Origin: Saprospiraceae bacterium
GTDB taxonomy: Bacteria > Bacteroidota > Bacteroidia > Chitinophagales > Saprospiraceae
Reading direction: 5' to 3'
DNA length: 64,000 nucleotides
Assembly: GCA_016712145.1 (NCBI GenBank)
Contig: JADJRO010000003.1
Coordinates: 62,001 to 126,000, forward strand
Positions within the stretch are counted from its first letter, which is position 1; each line of letters starts with the position of its first letter. A program made the translations under genes and the position numbers. Under the pieces are notes generated by a model. The model was given only the letters and a program-made list of their open reading frames with translations. It was not told the origin of the DNA and made no database searches. Positions 1 to 9,554 of this stretch are shown piece after piece.

Positions 1-93
1 GGTGATTTTAGATACGGTACTGTATTTATATACCACAACGGTGCATCATCGTATTATGCGGCAAGAGGATTTCGGGGATTGTTACGCGTTTAA
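1..93 (+). CDS. 3' end of an unidentified gene (partial)
   Basis: The first frame of the window is open from base 1 to a TAA at 91-93, giving 30 residues (starting GDFRYGTVFIY and ending RGFRGLLRV). The aromatic, Gly/Arg-rich tail with a final GFR motif resembles the ends of some secreted Bacteroidota proteins, but 30 residues are too few to name a family. The start lies outside the window. It could also be a chance open frame. Confidence 0.35.
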   Translation, partial: GDFRYGTVFIYHNGASSYYAARGFRGLLRV

Positions 94-193
94 TTTTTTA
101 TCTAAACTTTTCCTCCAAAATAATTGGAAAATAAATTTTGAGCTTAGTCAATTTACATTGCTTAAAATCCTTATTAATATTTTTGTCTTACGG

Positions 194-580
194 ACCCTCA
201 GTTCCTCAGCCCTCCAGTCCCTCAGACCTCCAATTCCTCAGCCCTCCAGCCCTCCAGTCCCTCAGCCCTCCAGCCCTACAGCCCTCCAGCCCCTCAGCCC
301 CTCAGCCCTCCAGCCCTACAGCCCTCCAGTCCCTCAGCCCTCCAGACCTCCAGTCCCTCAGACCTCCAATTCCTCAGACCTCCAGACCTACAGCCCTCCA
401 GCCCTCCAGCCCTCCAGCCCTCCAGTCCCTCAGCCCTCCAGCCCTCCAGTCCCTCAGACCAACAGACCTCCAGACCTCCAGTCCCTCAGACCAACAGACC
501 TCCAGACCTCCAGTCCCTCAGACCTCCAGCCCTCCAGTCCCTCAGACCTCCAGCCCTCCAGACCTCCAGTCCCTCAGACC
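194..580. repeat. 48-unit array of 8-bp words
   Basis: From 194 to 577 the sequence divides without remainder into 48 octamers, followed by the first three bases of another. Only about ten words are used, mainly CCCTCCAG, ACCTCCAG and TCCCTCAG, with TTCCTCAG, CCCCTCAG, CCCTACAG, ACCTACAG, ACCAACAG, ACCTCCAA and ACCCTCAG. None contains a stop codon in this arrangement, so every plus-strand frame is open and Pro/Ser/Gln-rich; these frames are artefacts. The array lies just downstream of the tricorn-like gene. The reverse-complement word CTGTTGGT recurs at 59539-59554. Confidence 0.95.
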
Positions 581-605
581 TTTAATTTCATCCATTAAAA
601 TTATA

Positions 606-3600
606 CTACCTTATTTCCTTTCCTGGAACTTCCGGCATTTTATAAGCTTTGTTTTTTAATAAGCTTTGTGTTTCCTGCAATGCTCTTATCAATTGCGCAT
701 CCTTACCATTCGAAAGTGCAGTTAAATCTTCCATAACTTCGATATCTGGATCCACTCCATGACCTTCTTTAAACCAAGTGCCGTCCGGATTGTACATTCT
801 GAAAGTAGGTGCAGTAATTCCGCCCCCATCAATTAATCCAGGAACCCCACTGATTCCAATAAGTCCACCCCAGGTACGAGCACCAATTAGCGGTCCTAAT
901 TTCTTCTTTCTAAAATAATCAGGGAAGGCATCACCACCAGAACCACTCCAACCATTAATTAGCATAACTTTTGGACCAAAATGAGCGTAGGGTGGCCATG
1001 GCCAAGATTTACCATCACGAATGGCCCAAAACGCCAAAGGTTCTCTATTTAATAATTCGACAAAACGATCAGGAATTTGTCCGCCATTGTTAAAGCGTTC
1101 ATCAATGATCAATGCTTTTTTCTGCCATTGTGCATTAAACTGACGGACCAACTCATTTTGTCCGTCCAATCCGGTACTGCGAACATAAATATATCCTACT
1201 TCACCATTGCTATTTGCATCCACCCATTTGCGATTGGATTCTATCCATGCTAAATGTCTTAAACGAGCTTCATTGGCAATTGTTTGAACAATAATTTTCT
1301 TTGCATTTTTCCAATCTGGAGTGGTGTTATAGGTTAATTCAATGGCTTTGTTTGCAAGACCTTGCATAAAGGCCGCTGGTTCTTGACTTGTGTTTAACGA
1401 GTTGCCATTTACAGCCAAAATATAATCCCCTTCTTTAATTTGTAAACCAACTGCATCTAATGGGGAGCGTACTTCTGCATCCCAATCTGCAGCGCGGATA
1501 ATGTTCTTAATTTTATAAAAATTTCCTTCTGCTTGCCAGTTGATGCCCAAATACCCAACATTTTTACGGATTGCCTGCTCTTCATCGCCCCCCCCATTAT
1601 AAGTATGAGATGCATTCAATTCGCCGATCATTTCACCCAATATAAAGTTCAATTCCTCCCGCGTGGTAACCCCTTCAAGCATTTTCAAATAACGTTGTTT
1701 AACTTGTTCCCAATTGACACCATGCATATCCCCATCATAAAAATAATCTCGCTCCAAACGCCAGGCATCTATGAGCAATTGACGCCATTCTTTCATGGGT
1801 TCAATCGTCATTTCCATTTCATTTATACGAATTGGTTTTTCAAATTTTTGATTTTCTTCCGGTTTGATTACAGCAAATGATCCATTTTTTACAATCAACA
1901 TTTTAGAACCATTTGCACAGAGCAAGTAATCTTCGGAATCATCCATTATAGTTTTTTCTTCACGTTTTTCAATGTCATAAAAAACAGTAGATGCTTTACT
2001 ATTTGCAGACGCACCCGTGTTTGGATATTTTTGATAGATAATTTTACCCTTAACAGCGCTCAGGTTTCCATAATTTCCTGCTTTGAGAGGAAGTAATTCC
2101 AAACGGGATTCAATTCCCGTAAAATCTATTTCTACGGGTGAAATAACTGGTTTCTTACCAGATGCAGTGTCTTTAGTAGCTGATTTGGATTTCTTTTTAT
2201 CTTTTGAATTTTCATCCGCAACGATGTCTTCTTTTTTAATTTCAACCGTATCGTTTTTGACATAAAGTAAGGAAGGAGTTGTTTTTAATAAACTAATTGC
2301 AGCCAGCTGTGTGGAATTCGCATAAATAAAGGTGTTATCCAGATCGCTGTATGATGGTTGGAAATATTGATTTGTTAGCAAGTAAAGGTATTTTCCTTCA
2401 GGATCAAATACTGGATTGTTGCATTCATAATATCCACTGGTTATCTGATGGCTTTTATTATTTTGCATATCAAAAATAAAAACTGCATTGTGATAATTAT
2501 CAAGATCCCGGTGGTAAGCCATCCATCGACTGTCCGCTGACCAATTGACTTTAAATCCAAGTAAAGGACCATGCGACATGCGCATTCCCTTGTCAACATC
2601 CGTAGTAAGCCCTGTATTGATATCCAATACTTTTATTTGCATGGCTTTGTCAATAAATGCTAATTTCTTACTGTTTGGTGACCAATAAGCTTGGTATCTG
2701 AAACCAGGACCGTAGCTGGTAATTTTTTTCGGTTCAAATTTACCTTCCGTACTTTGGATCCACAATTCATATTCACCCGATTGATCACTCCAATAAGCAA
2801 TTGTTTTTCCATCTGGAGACCATATAGGAGCGCGTTCTGCAATGCCACAACTTGAAGTAAGGTTTTTTACAAAACCATTTTCAGCCGGCAATGAAAATAC
2901 ATCCCCTCTAGCTTCGACCAAAACCCGATTTCCATCTGGTGCAATGGATACATTTTGAATTAATTTATCAACCGTTTCAATTGAATTTTTAAGAGCAATT
3001 CGGTCTGATACAATGTTTACTTTTATTTCTTTTAATTGTTTGTTGTTAAGATGAAATAAATATAATTTTCCTTCAGCCTCAAAAACAATTTCTTCAGGTC
3101 CGATGGACGGAAAATGTACGTCATATTCTTTAAAAAAACTTAATTGACTGCGAGTTTTAGAATTTAGATCGTATTCCCAAAGATTCATTCGTTTTTCAGG
3201 GCCATTATCAGATAAGTAGTAAATTTTTGAACCATGCCACATAGGCAATTCTTCGCCCGCATCTATTTTAGAAGATATGTTTTCAGAGGCTTTATTTTCT
3301 AAATTAAAAAGGTAAATATCTGCAACGTCTCCACCCCGGTAACGCTTCCAGGTACGGAAAACCTCAGAACGAAATACCAATGCCAATTGATTTCCATCTG
3401 GCGAATAGCTGCCGAACTCCCCATAGGGTAAGGGTAATTTATCTGGATTGCCTCCATTTCTGGATATCGTATAAAATTGATTGAAGCGCTCTTTTTCACT
3501 TTCCCGACCCGATGCAAACAAAATTTTACTTCCATCCGGATGCCAGTTGATTACCCGGTCTGTCATGCTGTGATAGGTGAGTCTTTGTGGAATCCCTCCA

Positions 3601-3884
3601 TTTACAGAAACTAAATAAACATCCGTATTCCCGTCATAATTTGCTGAAAATGCGATCTCTTTACCATCAGGTGAAAATTTTGGAAAACTTTCCACCCCAA
3701 CCGGTGAACTCAGTTTTGTTGCGGTACCACCTGTTTTAGGGACTAACCATAAATCATTTGAGTAACTAAAAACGATTTGATCCTTTGAAACATCTGGAAA
3801 GCGATATAATCCGGCATTGACTTGCGCCTCCATGTTGTGTAACTGAAATAACACACAAAGCATAAGTGATACGAAACGTAGCAT
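606..3884 (-). CDS. Tricorn-like S41 family protease
   Basis: This 1092-residue protein has a short signal peptide (about residues 1-20), then two WD40/TolB-like propeller regions with repeated SPDG(K/N) motifs (about 25-560), a Lys/Ser-rich linker near 565-590, a helical region, a PDZ-like segment (about 770-860) and a C-terminal S41 serine protease domain. Residues matching the tricorn catalytic set are visible: Ser759-His760 in ELNASH, Ser982 in GWSGSGGDAF, and Glu1040 in EGHGVDP. Length and domain order match tricorn proteases, which degrade oligopeptides. The signal peptide suggests a periplasmic rather than cytosolic peptidase. It is followed downstream only by the octamer array, so it appears monocistronic. 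The specific substrate cannot be read from sequence. Confidence 0.9.
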   Translation of the reverse strand: MLRFVSLMLCVLFQLHNMEAQVNAGLYRFPDVSKDQIVFSYSNDLWLVPKTGGTATKLSSPVGVESFPKFSPDGKEIAFSANYDGNTDVYLVSVNGGIPQRLTYHSMTDRVINWHPDGSKILFASGRESEKERFNQFYTISRNGGNPDKLPLPYGEFGSYSPDGNQLALVFRSEVFRTWKRYRGGDVADIYLFNLENKASENISSKIDAGEELPMWHGSKIYYLSDNGPEKRMNLWEYDLNSKTRSQLSFFKEYDVHFPSIGPEEIVFEAEGKLYLFHLNNKQLKEIKVNIVSDRIALKNSIETVDKLIQNVSIAPDGNRVLVEARGDVFSLPAENGFVKNLTSSCGIAERAPIWSPDGKTIAYWSDQSGEYELWIQSTEGKFEPKKITSYGPGFRYQAYWSPNSKKLAFIDKAMQIKVLDINTGLTTDVDKGMRMSHGPLLGFKVNWSADSRWMAYHRDLDNYHNAVFIFDMQNNKSHQITSGYYECNNPVFDPEGKYLYLLTNQYFQPSYSDLDNTFIYANSTQLAAISLLKTTPSLLYVKNDTVEIKKEDIVADENSKDKKKSKSATKDTASGKKPVISPVEIDFTGIESRLELLPLKAGNYGNLSAVKGKIIYQKYPNTGASANSKASTVFYDIEKREEKTIMDDSEDYLLCANGSKMLIVKNGSFAVIKPEENQKFEKPIRINEMEMTIEPMKEWRQLLIDAWRLERDYFYDGDMHGVNWEQVKQRYLKMLEGVTTREELNFILGEMIGELNASHTYNGGGDEEQAIRKNVGYLGINWQAEGNFYKIKNIIRAADWDAEVRSPLDAVGLQIKEGDYILAVNGNSLNTSQEPAAFMQGLANKAIELTYNTTPDWKNAKKIIVQTIANEARLRHLAWIESNRKWVDANSNGEVGYIYVRSTGLDGQNELVRQFNAQWQKKALIIDERFNNGGQIPDRFVELLNREPLAFWAIRDGKSWPWPPYAHFGPKVMLINGWSGSGGDAFPDYFRKKKLGPLIGARTWGGLIGISGVPGLIDGGGITAPTFRMYNPDGTWFKEGHGVDPDIEVMEDLTALSNGKDAQLIRALQETQSLLKNKAYKMPEVPGKEIR

Positions 3885-4009
3885 TTAATAAAATTTTAAT
3901 TATTTTTGAATGGACACACAAGATAACAGGAAATTCAAATTGCAAAATGTATTTGACACTATTTTATTGCACGCCTGGCTTAATTTAACCTAATTTTTGT
4001 TGTAAATCT

Positions 4010-4762
4010 TTAAAGGACTTTTTGGTTTAGTAAAAGCATCAATTCATCCTTCTTTTTAGGAGAAATTGCAACAGATGCATCATCAGACATGACTGCAAAA
4101 CCGCCATCTGATTTTATAATTTTTTTGACTTCCTTCAGATTAATCAGATGCGAATTATGAACTCTAAAAAAACCATGTTCAGATAGCATCATTTCGTATT
4201 CCTTTAAATTTTTACTGATCATTAGTTTCATTCGATCTTTAAAATAAAAATGGGTGTAGGGCCCGTTGGCCTCTAAATGGATTATGCTTTTTATAGGAAC
4301 AAACTCAATCCCTTCCAGGGTTGATAAACTGATTGAAAAATCTTCTTGCTTGGTTTGAAGTAAATTTCTCATTAAGAGATCCAGTTTAGCTTCTGATTTA
4401 CTTTCAATTTTGCTATCTATTTTGGAAACTGCTTCTTTTAATTCTAAAATATCAATAGGCTTTAATAAATAATCTACAGCTGAAAATTTAATGGCTTTTA
4501 ATGCATAATGATCGTATGCTGTAGTGAAAATAACTTTAAACGAACGATTTTTAAGTCTTTGCAATACATCAAAACCGGTTCCGGTCTGCATTTCAATATC
4601 AAGAAATACCAAATCCGGTTTTTTATCACTAATGAGGTTTATAGCGTCCTCTACTTCATGTGCCATTCCAATTATAGTAAGCTCCGGGCAATGATCCTTA
4701 AGCATATTATTTAAGAGCTCAGCACTTAATCGTTCATCTTCAACTATAACAGCAGTAATCAT
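4010..4762 (-). CDS. LytTR-family response regulator
   Basis: This 250-residue regulator has an N-terminal receiver domain (about 1-115) with acidic residues near the start (VEDE), the phospho-acceptor Asp55 in LVFLDIEM and the conserved Lys101 in LLKPID. A C-terminal LytTR DNA-binding domain follows (about 150-248), with the ANGPYTHFYF and RVHNSHLINL motifs. It is divergent from the sensor kinase at 4944, separated by about 180 bp, and the LytS-type kinase and LytTR regulator are the usual cognate pair. It most likely binds direct repeats at target promoters; the targets are not identifiable here. Confidence 0.93.
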   Translation of the reverse strand: MITAVIVEDERLSAELLNNMLKDHCPELTIIGMAHEVEDAINLISDKKPDLVFLDIEMQTGTGFDVLQRLKNRSFKVIFTTAYDHYALKAIKFSAVDYLLKPIDILELKEAVSKIDSKIESKSEAKLDLLMRNLLQTKQEDFSISLSTLEGIEFVPIKSIIHLEANGPYTHFYFKDRMKLMISKNLKEYEMMLSEHGFFRVHNSHLINLKEVKKIIKSDGGFAVMSDDASVAISPKKKDELMLLLNQKVL

Positions 4763-4928
4763 TGTAATCGTGTTAATTTGGCTAATATTAGCTATTTCAA
4801 GAGCTAAATTGCATCTATTTTTTGGGATTCCTCTTCATGAATTTGAGCTCTTTAATGAATGAGCCTTTCAAGTTAATAAAACCATCATTTGGCTTAACCT
4901 GCTTTTTAGCAGATGTATACCGAATTTA

Positions 4929-4936
4929 TACCTTTG
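4929..4936 (+). promoter_or_regulatory. Possible -7 promoter element (TACCTTTG)
   Basis: TACCTTTG matches the Bacteroidota -7 consensus TAnnTTTG and lies 7 bases before the ATG of the sensor kinase, which would give a very short or absent leader. No convincing TTTG at the -33 spacing is visible, so this is tentative. Confidence 0.35.
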
Positions 4937-4943
4937 TACAGTA

Positions 4944-7900
4944 ATGAACTATAAATTAATCTGTAGGGTTCTGATTGCGCTCCATTCCTTTGTTGTTTGC
5001 AGGAGTCAATCCTGTTTTCAATCTGAAAATTTGATTCTGACTGACGGGCTATCAGATCTAAGGGTACAGGATATTGTGCAGGATAAGTATGGGTACATGT
5101 GGTTTGCTACAACGTATGGCTTAAATCGGTATGATGGATATACCATAAAGCAATTTATTTATGATACCACCAGGCAAAGTATTCCATCAAACGGAATTTA
5201 CAGTATGTTCAAAGACAGCAAAGGTGATTTATGGATTGGTACAACAAATGGGATTGCAAAAATTGACTATACCAACGGGGTATTCCTTCGCATGGATTCC
5301 ATTTCGGGCCATAGAATGGGTTTTATTAGAGTAATCACTGAAGATCCAGACGGCAATTTATATGTTGGAGGCTCAAATGGCATTTATAAATTTAATGCTT
5401 CCTTAAATTCCTGGAGTTCGATTACTTCCGTTTTTAAGAGGCCAAAAGAACTGAGCGCAGTCAGAGGGCTGTATTTTAAAGACAAGAAAACCTTGTATGT
5501 TACTACCGAAAAGAGAGGGTTCTATGAGCTCGACCTGATTCATTTAAATTGTAAAATGATTATTTATGAAGATCAGGAAGCGTGTTACTGGGATGTATTG
5601 ATGTATGATATAGAGCCTATTGGCAATGAGGAATTGTTGATCAGCTTTTTAAGTTTGGGAGTTAAATCTTACAATATGCGCACGGGTGCAATTCGAAGCA
5701 TTCCCGGTCCATTTTATGATTCAAAAACGGTTCGCTGGAATACCGTTCCAAAAATTTACCGGGACAAACAAGATAGAATTTGGATAGCTTCAACTCATTT
5801 TGGACTATGTGAATACCTTGTAGCAAAAGATACAATTATTAGCTATTTAAACAGCGCACAAATGCCTTATGGTTTGGAAACCGGTTCAGTAAATTGTGTA
5901 TTTCAAGACAATCAAAATAATTTATGGATAGGTACAGGTAGTCAAGGTGTTTTTAAGTTGAACCCTTCGCAAAATCGTGTTTTTTTTTATAATCAAAATG
6001 ATTTTCAATCTACGAAACTTCAAAGTTCAAATGTAAATAGCATTAGTGAATGGAATCCACAAACACTAATTATTGGTCAAACAAAAGGATTTAGTTTATT
6101 TGATCTCAATTCGAAAACGTTTACAAATTATCCAGGTGATGCCAATAATAAAGGAACCAATTTTCTAAAAGGAGTCTATTCAGTTGGATTCGATCGTAAA
6201 AATAACTTGTGGTTTGGGACACTAGGTCTTGGTATCATGGTGTGGAGTAAAGGAGACCAATTTACGCATAATTATTTCCGTGGTGAATTTGGTAAAATTA
6301 ATTACCCAAATGTTTTTATTTCTCAGTCTATTACCTTGTCTGATGGCAAATTTTTAAATCTTGGGATTGGAAAATTTAGTTTGTTAGATCCGAACCATTT
6401 GACCAATAAAACAAATTTGAATTCAACCGACACCCTTTATAAATATGTTGATGCAAGGTATATCCATAATTTGGGAAACGACAGTATATTGATACTACAT
6501 GGTAATAATGATTTTAGTATTTATGACCATACCAGAAACAAAATAACTCGCAAAACAAATTTTCTAAACAAAAAGTTTCCAGGTATTCGCGTAAGTAAAA
6601 TGGAACAAGATACATTTGGAAATTTATGGTTTGCAACTACTCAAGGATTGTTATTAATGAAACCGGATAGCAGTTTTCATCTTTACAAAATGGAAATCAA
6701 TACAGAGGATCGTTTTTCATTAACCGGATTTCAGCGAGTTGGGAGCGACATGTGGGTAGCAAGTAGCCGGAGAGTAGGGAGGCTTAATTTAGAAACAGGA
6801 ATAATTCAATATCTCACTGAGGCCGATGGCTTTTTTCGAAAGCAACTCAATGGCAATACATTGACACGAGCCTCCAATGGAAATTTGTATTTGGGTTGCA
6901 CCGATGGTATTTATGAAATTAATCCTGAACATTTTAAGGATGAACCCAAGCAATACGATCCTAGAATAATATCCTTTACAATAACAAATGAAAATCCGAT
7001 TCCACTTTGTCTTGAAGACAGTTGTACGCTATATTTAAAATACAACCAAAACTATTTTTCTTTTCAACTAAGTGCATTTGATTTTTGCGAACGTAAAGAT
7101 CTGAAATATTCTTATAAATTGGAAGGTTTTGATAAAAACTGGATCGATATGAGCAATGATCGAATGGGTTTTTATACGAATGTAGATCCTGGTAATTATA
7201 CCTTAAAGTTTAGGGTTCGGAATATTACTAAAAATTGGGTAGAGGGTAAACAAAAATTGTCTATACATATCCAACCGCCATTTTGGAAAACAAAGTTATT
7301 TGCATTTTTACTTTTTGGTTTAATTTCCGGACTTATCTATTGGTTTTTTCAATTTAAATTGCAGACGATGCAACGTGAGGAACGTCTTCGTTCGGAATTT
7401 GAAATTAAAATCCATGAACTTGAAAACAGTGCCTTGCGAACTCAAATGAACCCGCATTTTATATTTAATTGCCTCAATACAATTAATGCTTTTGTCCAAA
7501 AAAATGATCGGGCCAATGCCGGTTTAATGATCAGTAAATTTTCGAAACTCATTCGAATGATCTTGAATCATTCCAGAGAAAAACGAATTTCTCTTAAAGA
7601 AGAATTGGAGGCACTTGAACTTTACATTCAAATTGAAAGCACACGATTTGAATCAAGATTTGAATACCAAATTAATATTGCACCTGATATTTATACGGAT
7701 GCTATTGAATTCCCATCATTGATTATTCAACCCTTGGTTGAAAATTCGATTCTGCATGTTTTACTTCCATTGAAGGAAAAAGGTTTGTTATCCATTTCTA
7801 TAAAAACAGAAGACAATCATCTATTATGCAGGATTGAAGACAATGGAATTGGCAGAGATGCTGCAAAGAAACTTCGGCCACAACAGAGTCATCAAAAATC

Positions 7901-8054
7901 ACACGGGTTAGAAATTACGCTAAAGCGTATTGAAATGTATAATCTAGAGCATAAATTTAATGGTGTCGTTAAGATTTCCGATCTCAAAGATATAGATGGG
8001 AACGCATCCGGGACTTTAATAGAAATACCCATTGCAATGAGTTTGGCTTTTTAG
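4944..8054 (+). CDS. Sensor histidine kinase, Reg_prop propeller plus LytS-type kinase
   Basis: This 1036-residue protein has a signal peptide, then many two-component-regulator propeller repeats with the (L/M)W(I/F)GT motif (about residues 40-680), a Y_Y_Y domain (about 700-775) and a single membrane segment (about 783-803). A short coiled linker precedes the His_kinase (LytS/YehU) domain, with phospho-accepting His838 in QMNPHFIFN. A HATPase domain completes it, with an N-box (PLVENSILHV, near 933) and a G-box (EDNGIG, near 970). The architecture indicates a periplasmic ligand sensor related to hybrid polysaccharide sensors, but with a LytS-type output and no receiver or AraC domain. Its partner is almost certainly the divergent LytTR regulator at 4010-4762. 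The ligand is unknown. Confidence 0.92.
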   Translation: MNYKLICRVLIALHSFVVCRSQSCFQSENLILTDGLSDLRVQDIVQDKYGYMWFATTYGLNRYDGYTIKQFIYDTTRQSIPSNGIYSMFKDSKGDLWIGTTNGIAKIDYTNGVFLRMDSISGHRMGFIRVITEDPDGNLYVGGSNGIYKFNASLNSWSSITSVFKRPKELSAVRGLYFKDKKTLYVTTEKRGFYELDLIHLNCKMIIYEDQEACYWDVLMYDIEPIGNEELLISFLSLGVKSYNMRTGAIRSIPGPFYDSKTVRWNTVPKIYRDKQDRIWIASTHFGLCEYLVAKDTIISYLNSAQMPYGLETGSVNCVFQDNQNNLWIGTGSQGVFKLNPSQNRVFFYNQNDFQSTKLQSSNVNSISEWNPQTLIIGQTKGFSLFDLNSKTFTNYPGDANNKGTNFLKGVYSVGFDRKNNLWFGTLGLGIMVWSKGDQFTHNYFRGEFGKINYPNVFISQSITLSDGKFLNLGIGKFSLLDPNHLTNKTNLNSTDTLYKYVDARYIHNLGNDSILILHGNNDFSIYDHTRNKITRKTNFLNKKFPGIRVSKMEQDTFGNLWFATTQGLLLMKPDSSFHLYKMEINTEDRFSLTGFQRVGSDMWVASSRRVGRLNLETGIIQYLTEADGFFRKQLNGNTLTRASNGNLYLGCTDGIYEINPEHFKDEPKQYDPRIISFTITNENPIPLCLEDSCTLYLKYNQNYFSFQLSAFDFCERKDLKYSYKLEGFDKNWIDMSNDRMGFYTNVDPGNYTLKFRVRNITKNWVEGKQKLSIHIQPPFWKTKLFAFLLFGLISGLIYWFFQFKLQTMQREERLRSEFEIKIHELENSALRTQMNPHFIFNCLNTINAFVQKNDRANAGLMISKFSKLIRMILNHSREKRISLKEELEALELYIQIESTRFESRFEYQINIAPDIYTDAIEFPSLIIQPLVENSILHVLLPLKEKGLLSISIKTEDNHLLCRIEDNGIGRDAAKKLRPQQSHQKSHGLEITLKRIEMYNLEHKFNGVVKISDLKDIDGNASGTLIEIPIAMSLAF

Positions 8055-8278
8055 AATTGAGTCTGTATCAAAAGCTATTTTATTTCATTGTTGTCCACGC
8101 GAATCTGGATAAATTAAATATGAATTGTCTCCACAATTTGATTTTGTATTATCTGATATAATACATTGCTTAACATTCATTTAATTTTAAGAGAAAGCAC
8201 TCCTAAAATAAAATTCAGCATTCGTTAAATGAAAATGCAGTTTTGTTAATTGACCCATAGAACCTTTATGTAGGTATT

Positions 8279-8286
8279 TACATTTG
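8279..8286 (+). promoter_or_regulatory. Possible -7 promoter element (TACATTTG)
   Basis: TACATTTG fits TAnnTTTG, about 30 bases upstream of the first gene of the four-gene operon. A TTG at 8250-8252 is the nearest -33 candidate, but its 26-base spacing is longer than usual. Confidence 0.35.
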
Positions 8287-8316
8287 TCCCATCAAAATTA
8301 ATTCAATAAAAAAAAA

Positions 8317-9528
8317 ATGAAAATTCAACATTTAAAAAATCTAAAGTTACTGATGGGATTAAGCTGTTTGTTAGTTTTAACGGCTTGTCAAAAAGATGAA
8401 TCTTCCACAGTACTTTCTACAGATCCGGTTTCTCTGGATGACCGGGACAATGGAGCCATAGCGCTTTACACCTTAAATGTAGACAAGTTTGCAACCGGCA
8501 TTGAAAATGCATTCAATGGAAAAGTTTCAGGACTTGGTTATACCATATTTCATAACAATCAGGTTTATTACAAAGGAACAGGCGGTCTTGGTTGGTTGAG
8601 AAGACCCATCGATGCGCCTCAACGTGCACACAGTGCAAATCAAAGACAAGGACTTGCCAGTACATCAAAATATGCTACAGCAATCTTGGTTGCTAAAATA
8701 CTGGAGCGAAATGGTAAAACATTGGATGAAAAACTATATAAGTATCTACCATCCAATTGGAATCCAGATGTAAATTTTAAAAATTTAAGTTTTCGTCAAC
8801 TGTTAGCTCATAAAGCTGGCCTGCTAAAATATGGAAATAAGTATGCACATATGAAAAAAACAGTTGAGGGAGGTATTAATAACATTCAGGTAGCATTTGG
8901 TACACGGGTTTATGATAATATAAATTACTTTTTACCACATTACCTGGTTGCTTATATGATCGGTAAACTTGAAAATCCAAATGTATTGAGTCAATTAAAA
9001 AATGCGGAGAAAGATACCAATGCTTTAAAAGAAATACTCGCCTATAACTTTAGAGCATATATGAGAGCCTATGTTTTTAAACCCAGTGGATTAACGTATT
9101 GGGAGCGGGTAGATTTTCAACCCTGGGATAATTATGGTCCTATTCCATTTACACAAGGATGTAAATATTATGAAACAGCGAATCTGAATGAAAAAGGAAG
9201 CGATCCAAATCAGAAGTATTATGAATCCGGTCCTGGCGGTTTATATATAAGTGCAATTGAATATGCGCAAATGATTAATGCAACTGCCAACGGTAAAATA
9301 ATTTCAAAAAATTTATATTCAACCATGAAAAAAGAATTATTGGGATTTGATTGGGCACTTTCAGGAAAATATGGACCCTATTATGCTAAAAATGGCAGCG
9401 CACGTTCGGAGGAAATGCTGATAGATTTTGGTGGAACCCAGGTTATCGTAGTGTCAAATTGTCCTTATAGTAATCTTGCTGAATCCCCATCGCTGATAAC
9501 AAATGCATTTGATGCCGCCACAAATTAA
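8317..9528 (+). CDS. Serine beta-lactamase-like hydrolase, lipoprotein
   Basis: This 403-residue protein has a lipoprotein signal peptide with the lipobox LTAC (Cys24), so it is probably anchored in the outer or inner membrane. The beta-lactamase/transpeptidase-like fold is indicated by the S-x-x-K motif at Ser115-Thr-Ser-Lys118, a Y-G-N tripeptide after the HKAGL loop, and the GPGGLYIS loop typical of class C-like esterases and peptidases. A KTG-like third motif is weak (KNGS near the C terminus). The family includes D-aminopeptidases, esterases and beta-lactamases, and the substrate cannot be decided here. It is the first gene of a tightly packed operon (26 bp to the next gene). True beta-lactam resistance is not implied. 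Confidence 0.8.
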   Translation: MKIQHLKNLKLLMGLSCLLVLTACQKDESSTVLSTDPVSLDDRDNGAIALYTLNVDKFATGIENAFNGKVSGLGYTIFHNNQVYYKGTGGLGWLRRPIDAPQRAHSANQRQGLASTSKYATAILVAKILERNGKTLDEKLYKYLPSNWNPDVNFKNLSFRQLLAHKAGLLKYGNKYAHMKKTVEGGINNIQVAFGTRVYDNINYFLPHYLVAYMIGKLENPNVLSQLKNAEKDTNALKEILAYNFRAYMRAYVFKPSGLTYWERVDFQPWDNYGPIPFTQGCKYYETANLNEKGSDPNQKYYESGPGGLYISAIEYAQMINATANGKIISKNLYSTMKKELLGFDWALSGKYGPYYAKNGSARSEEMLIDFGGTQVIVVSNCPYSNLAESPSLITNAFDAATN

Positions 9529-9554
9529 TTGTTTAAACTTAAAATTGAATTTAT

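Noticed and set aside
2..659. Long overlapping open frames rich in Pro, Ser and Gln across 194-580
   Set aside because: They are produced by the stop-free octamer array; two frames are equally open, and no start signal, homology or composition of a real protein is present.
8317..9528. Acquired beta-lactamase resistance gene
   Set aside because: It has only the general S-x-x-K fold, no clear KTG, and chromosomal operon context typical of peptidase or esterase relatives.
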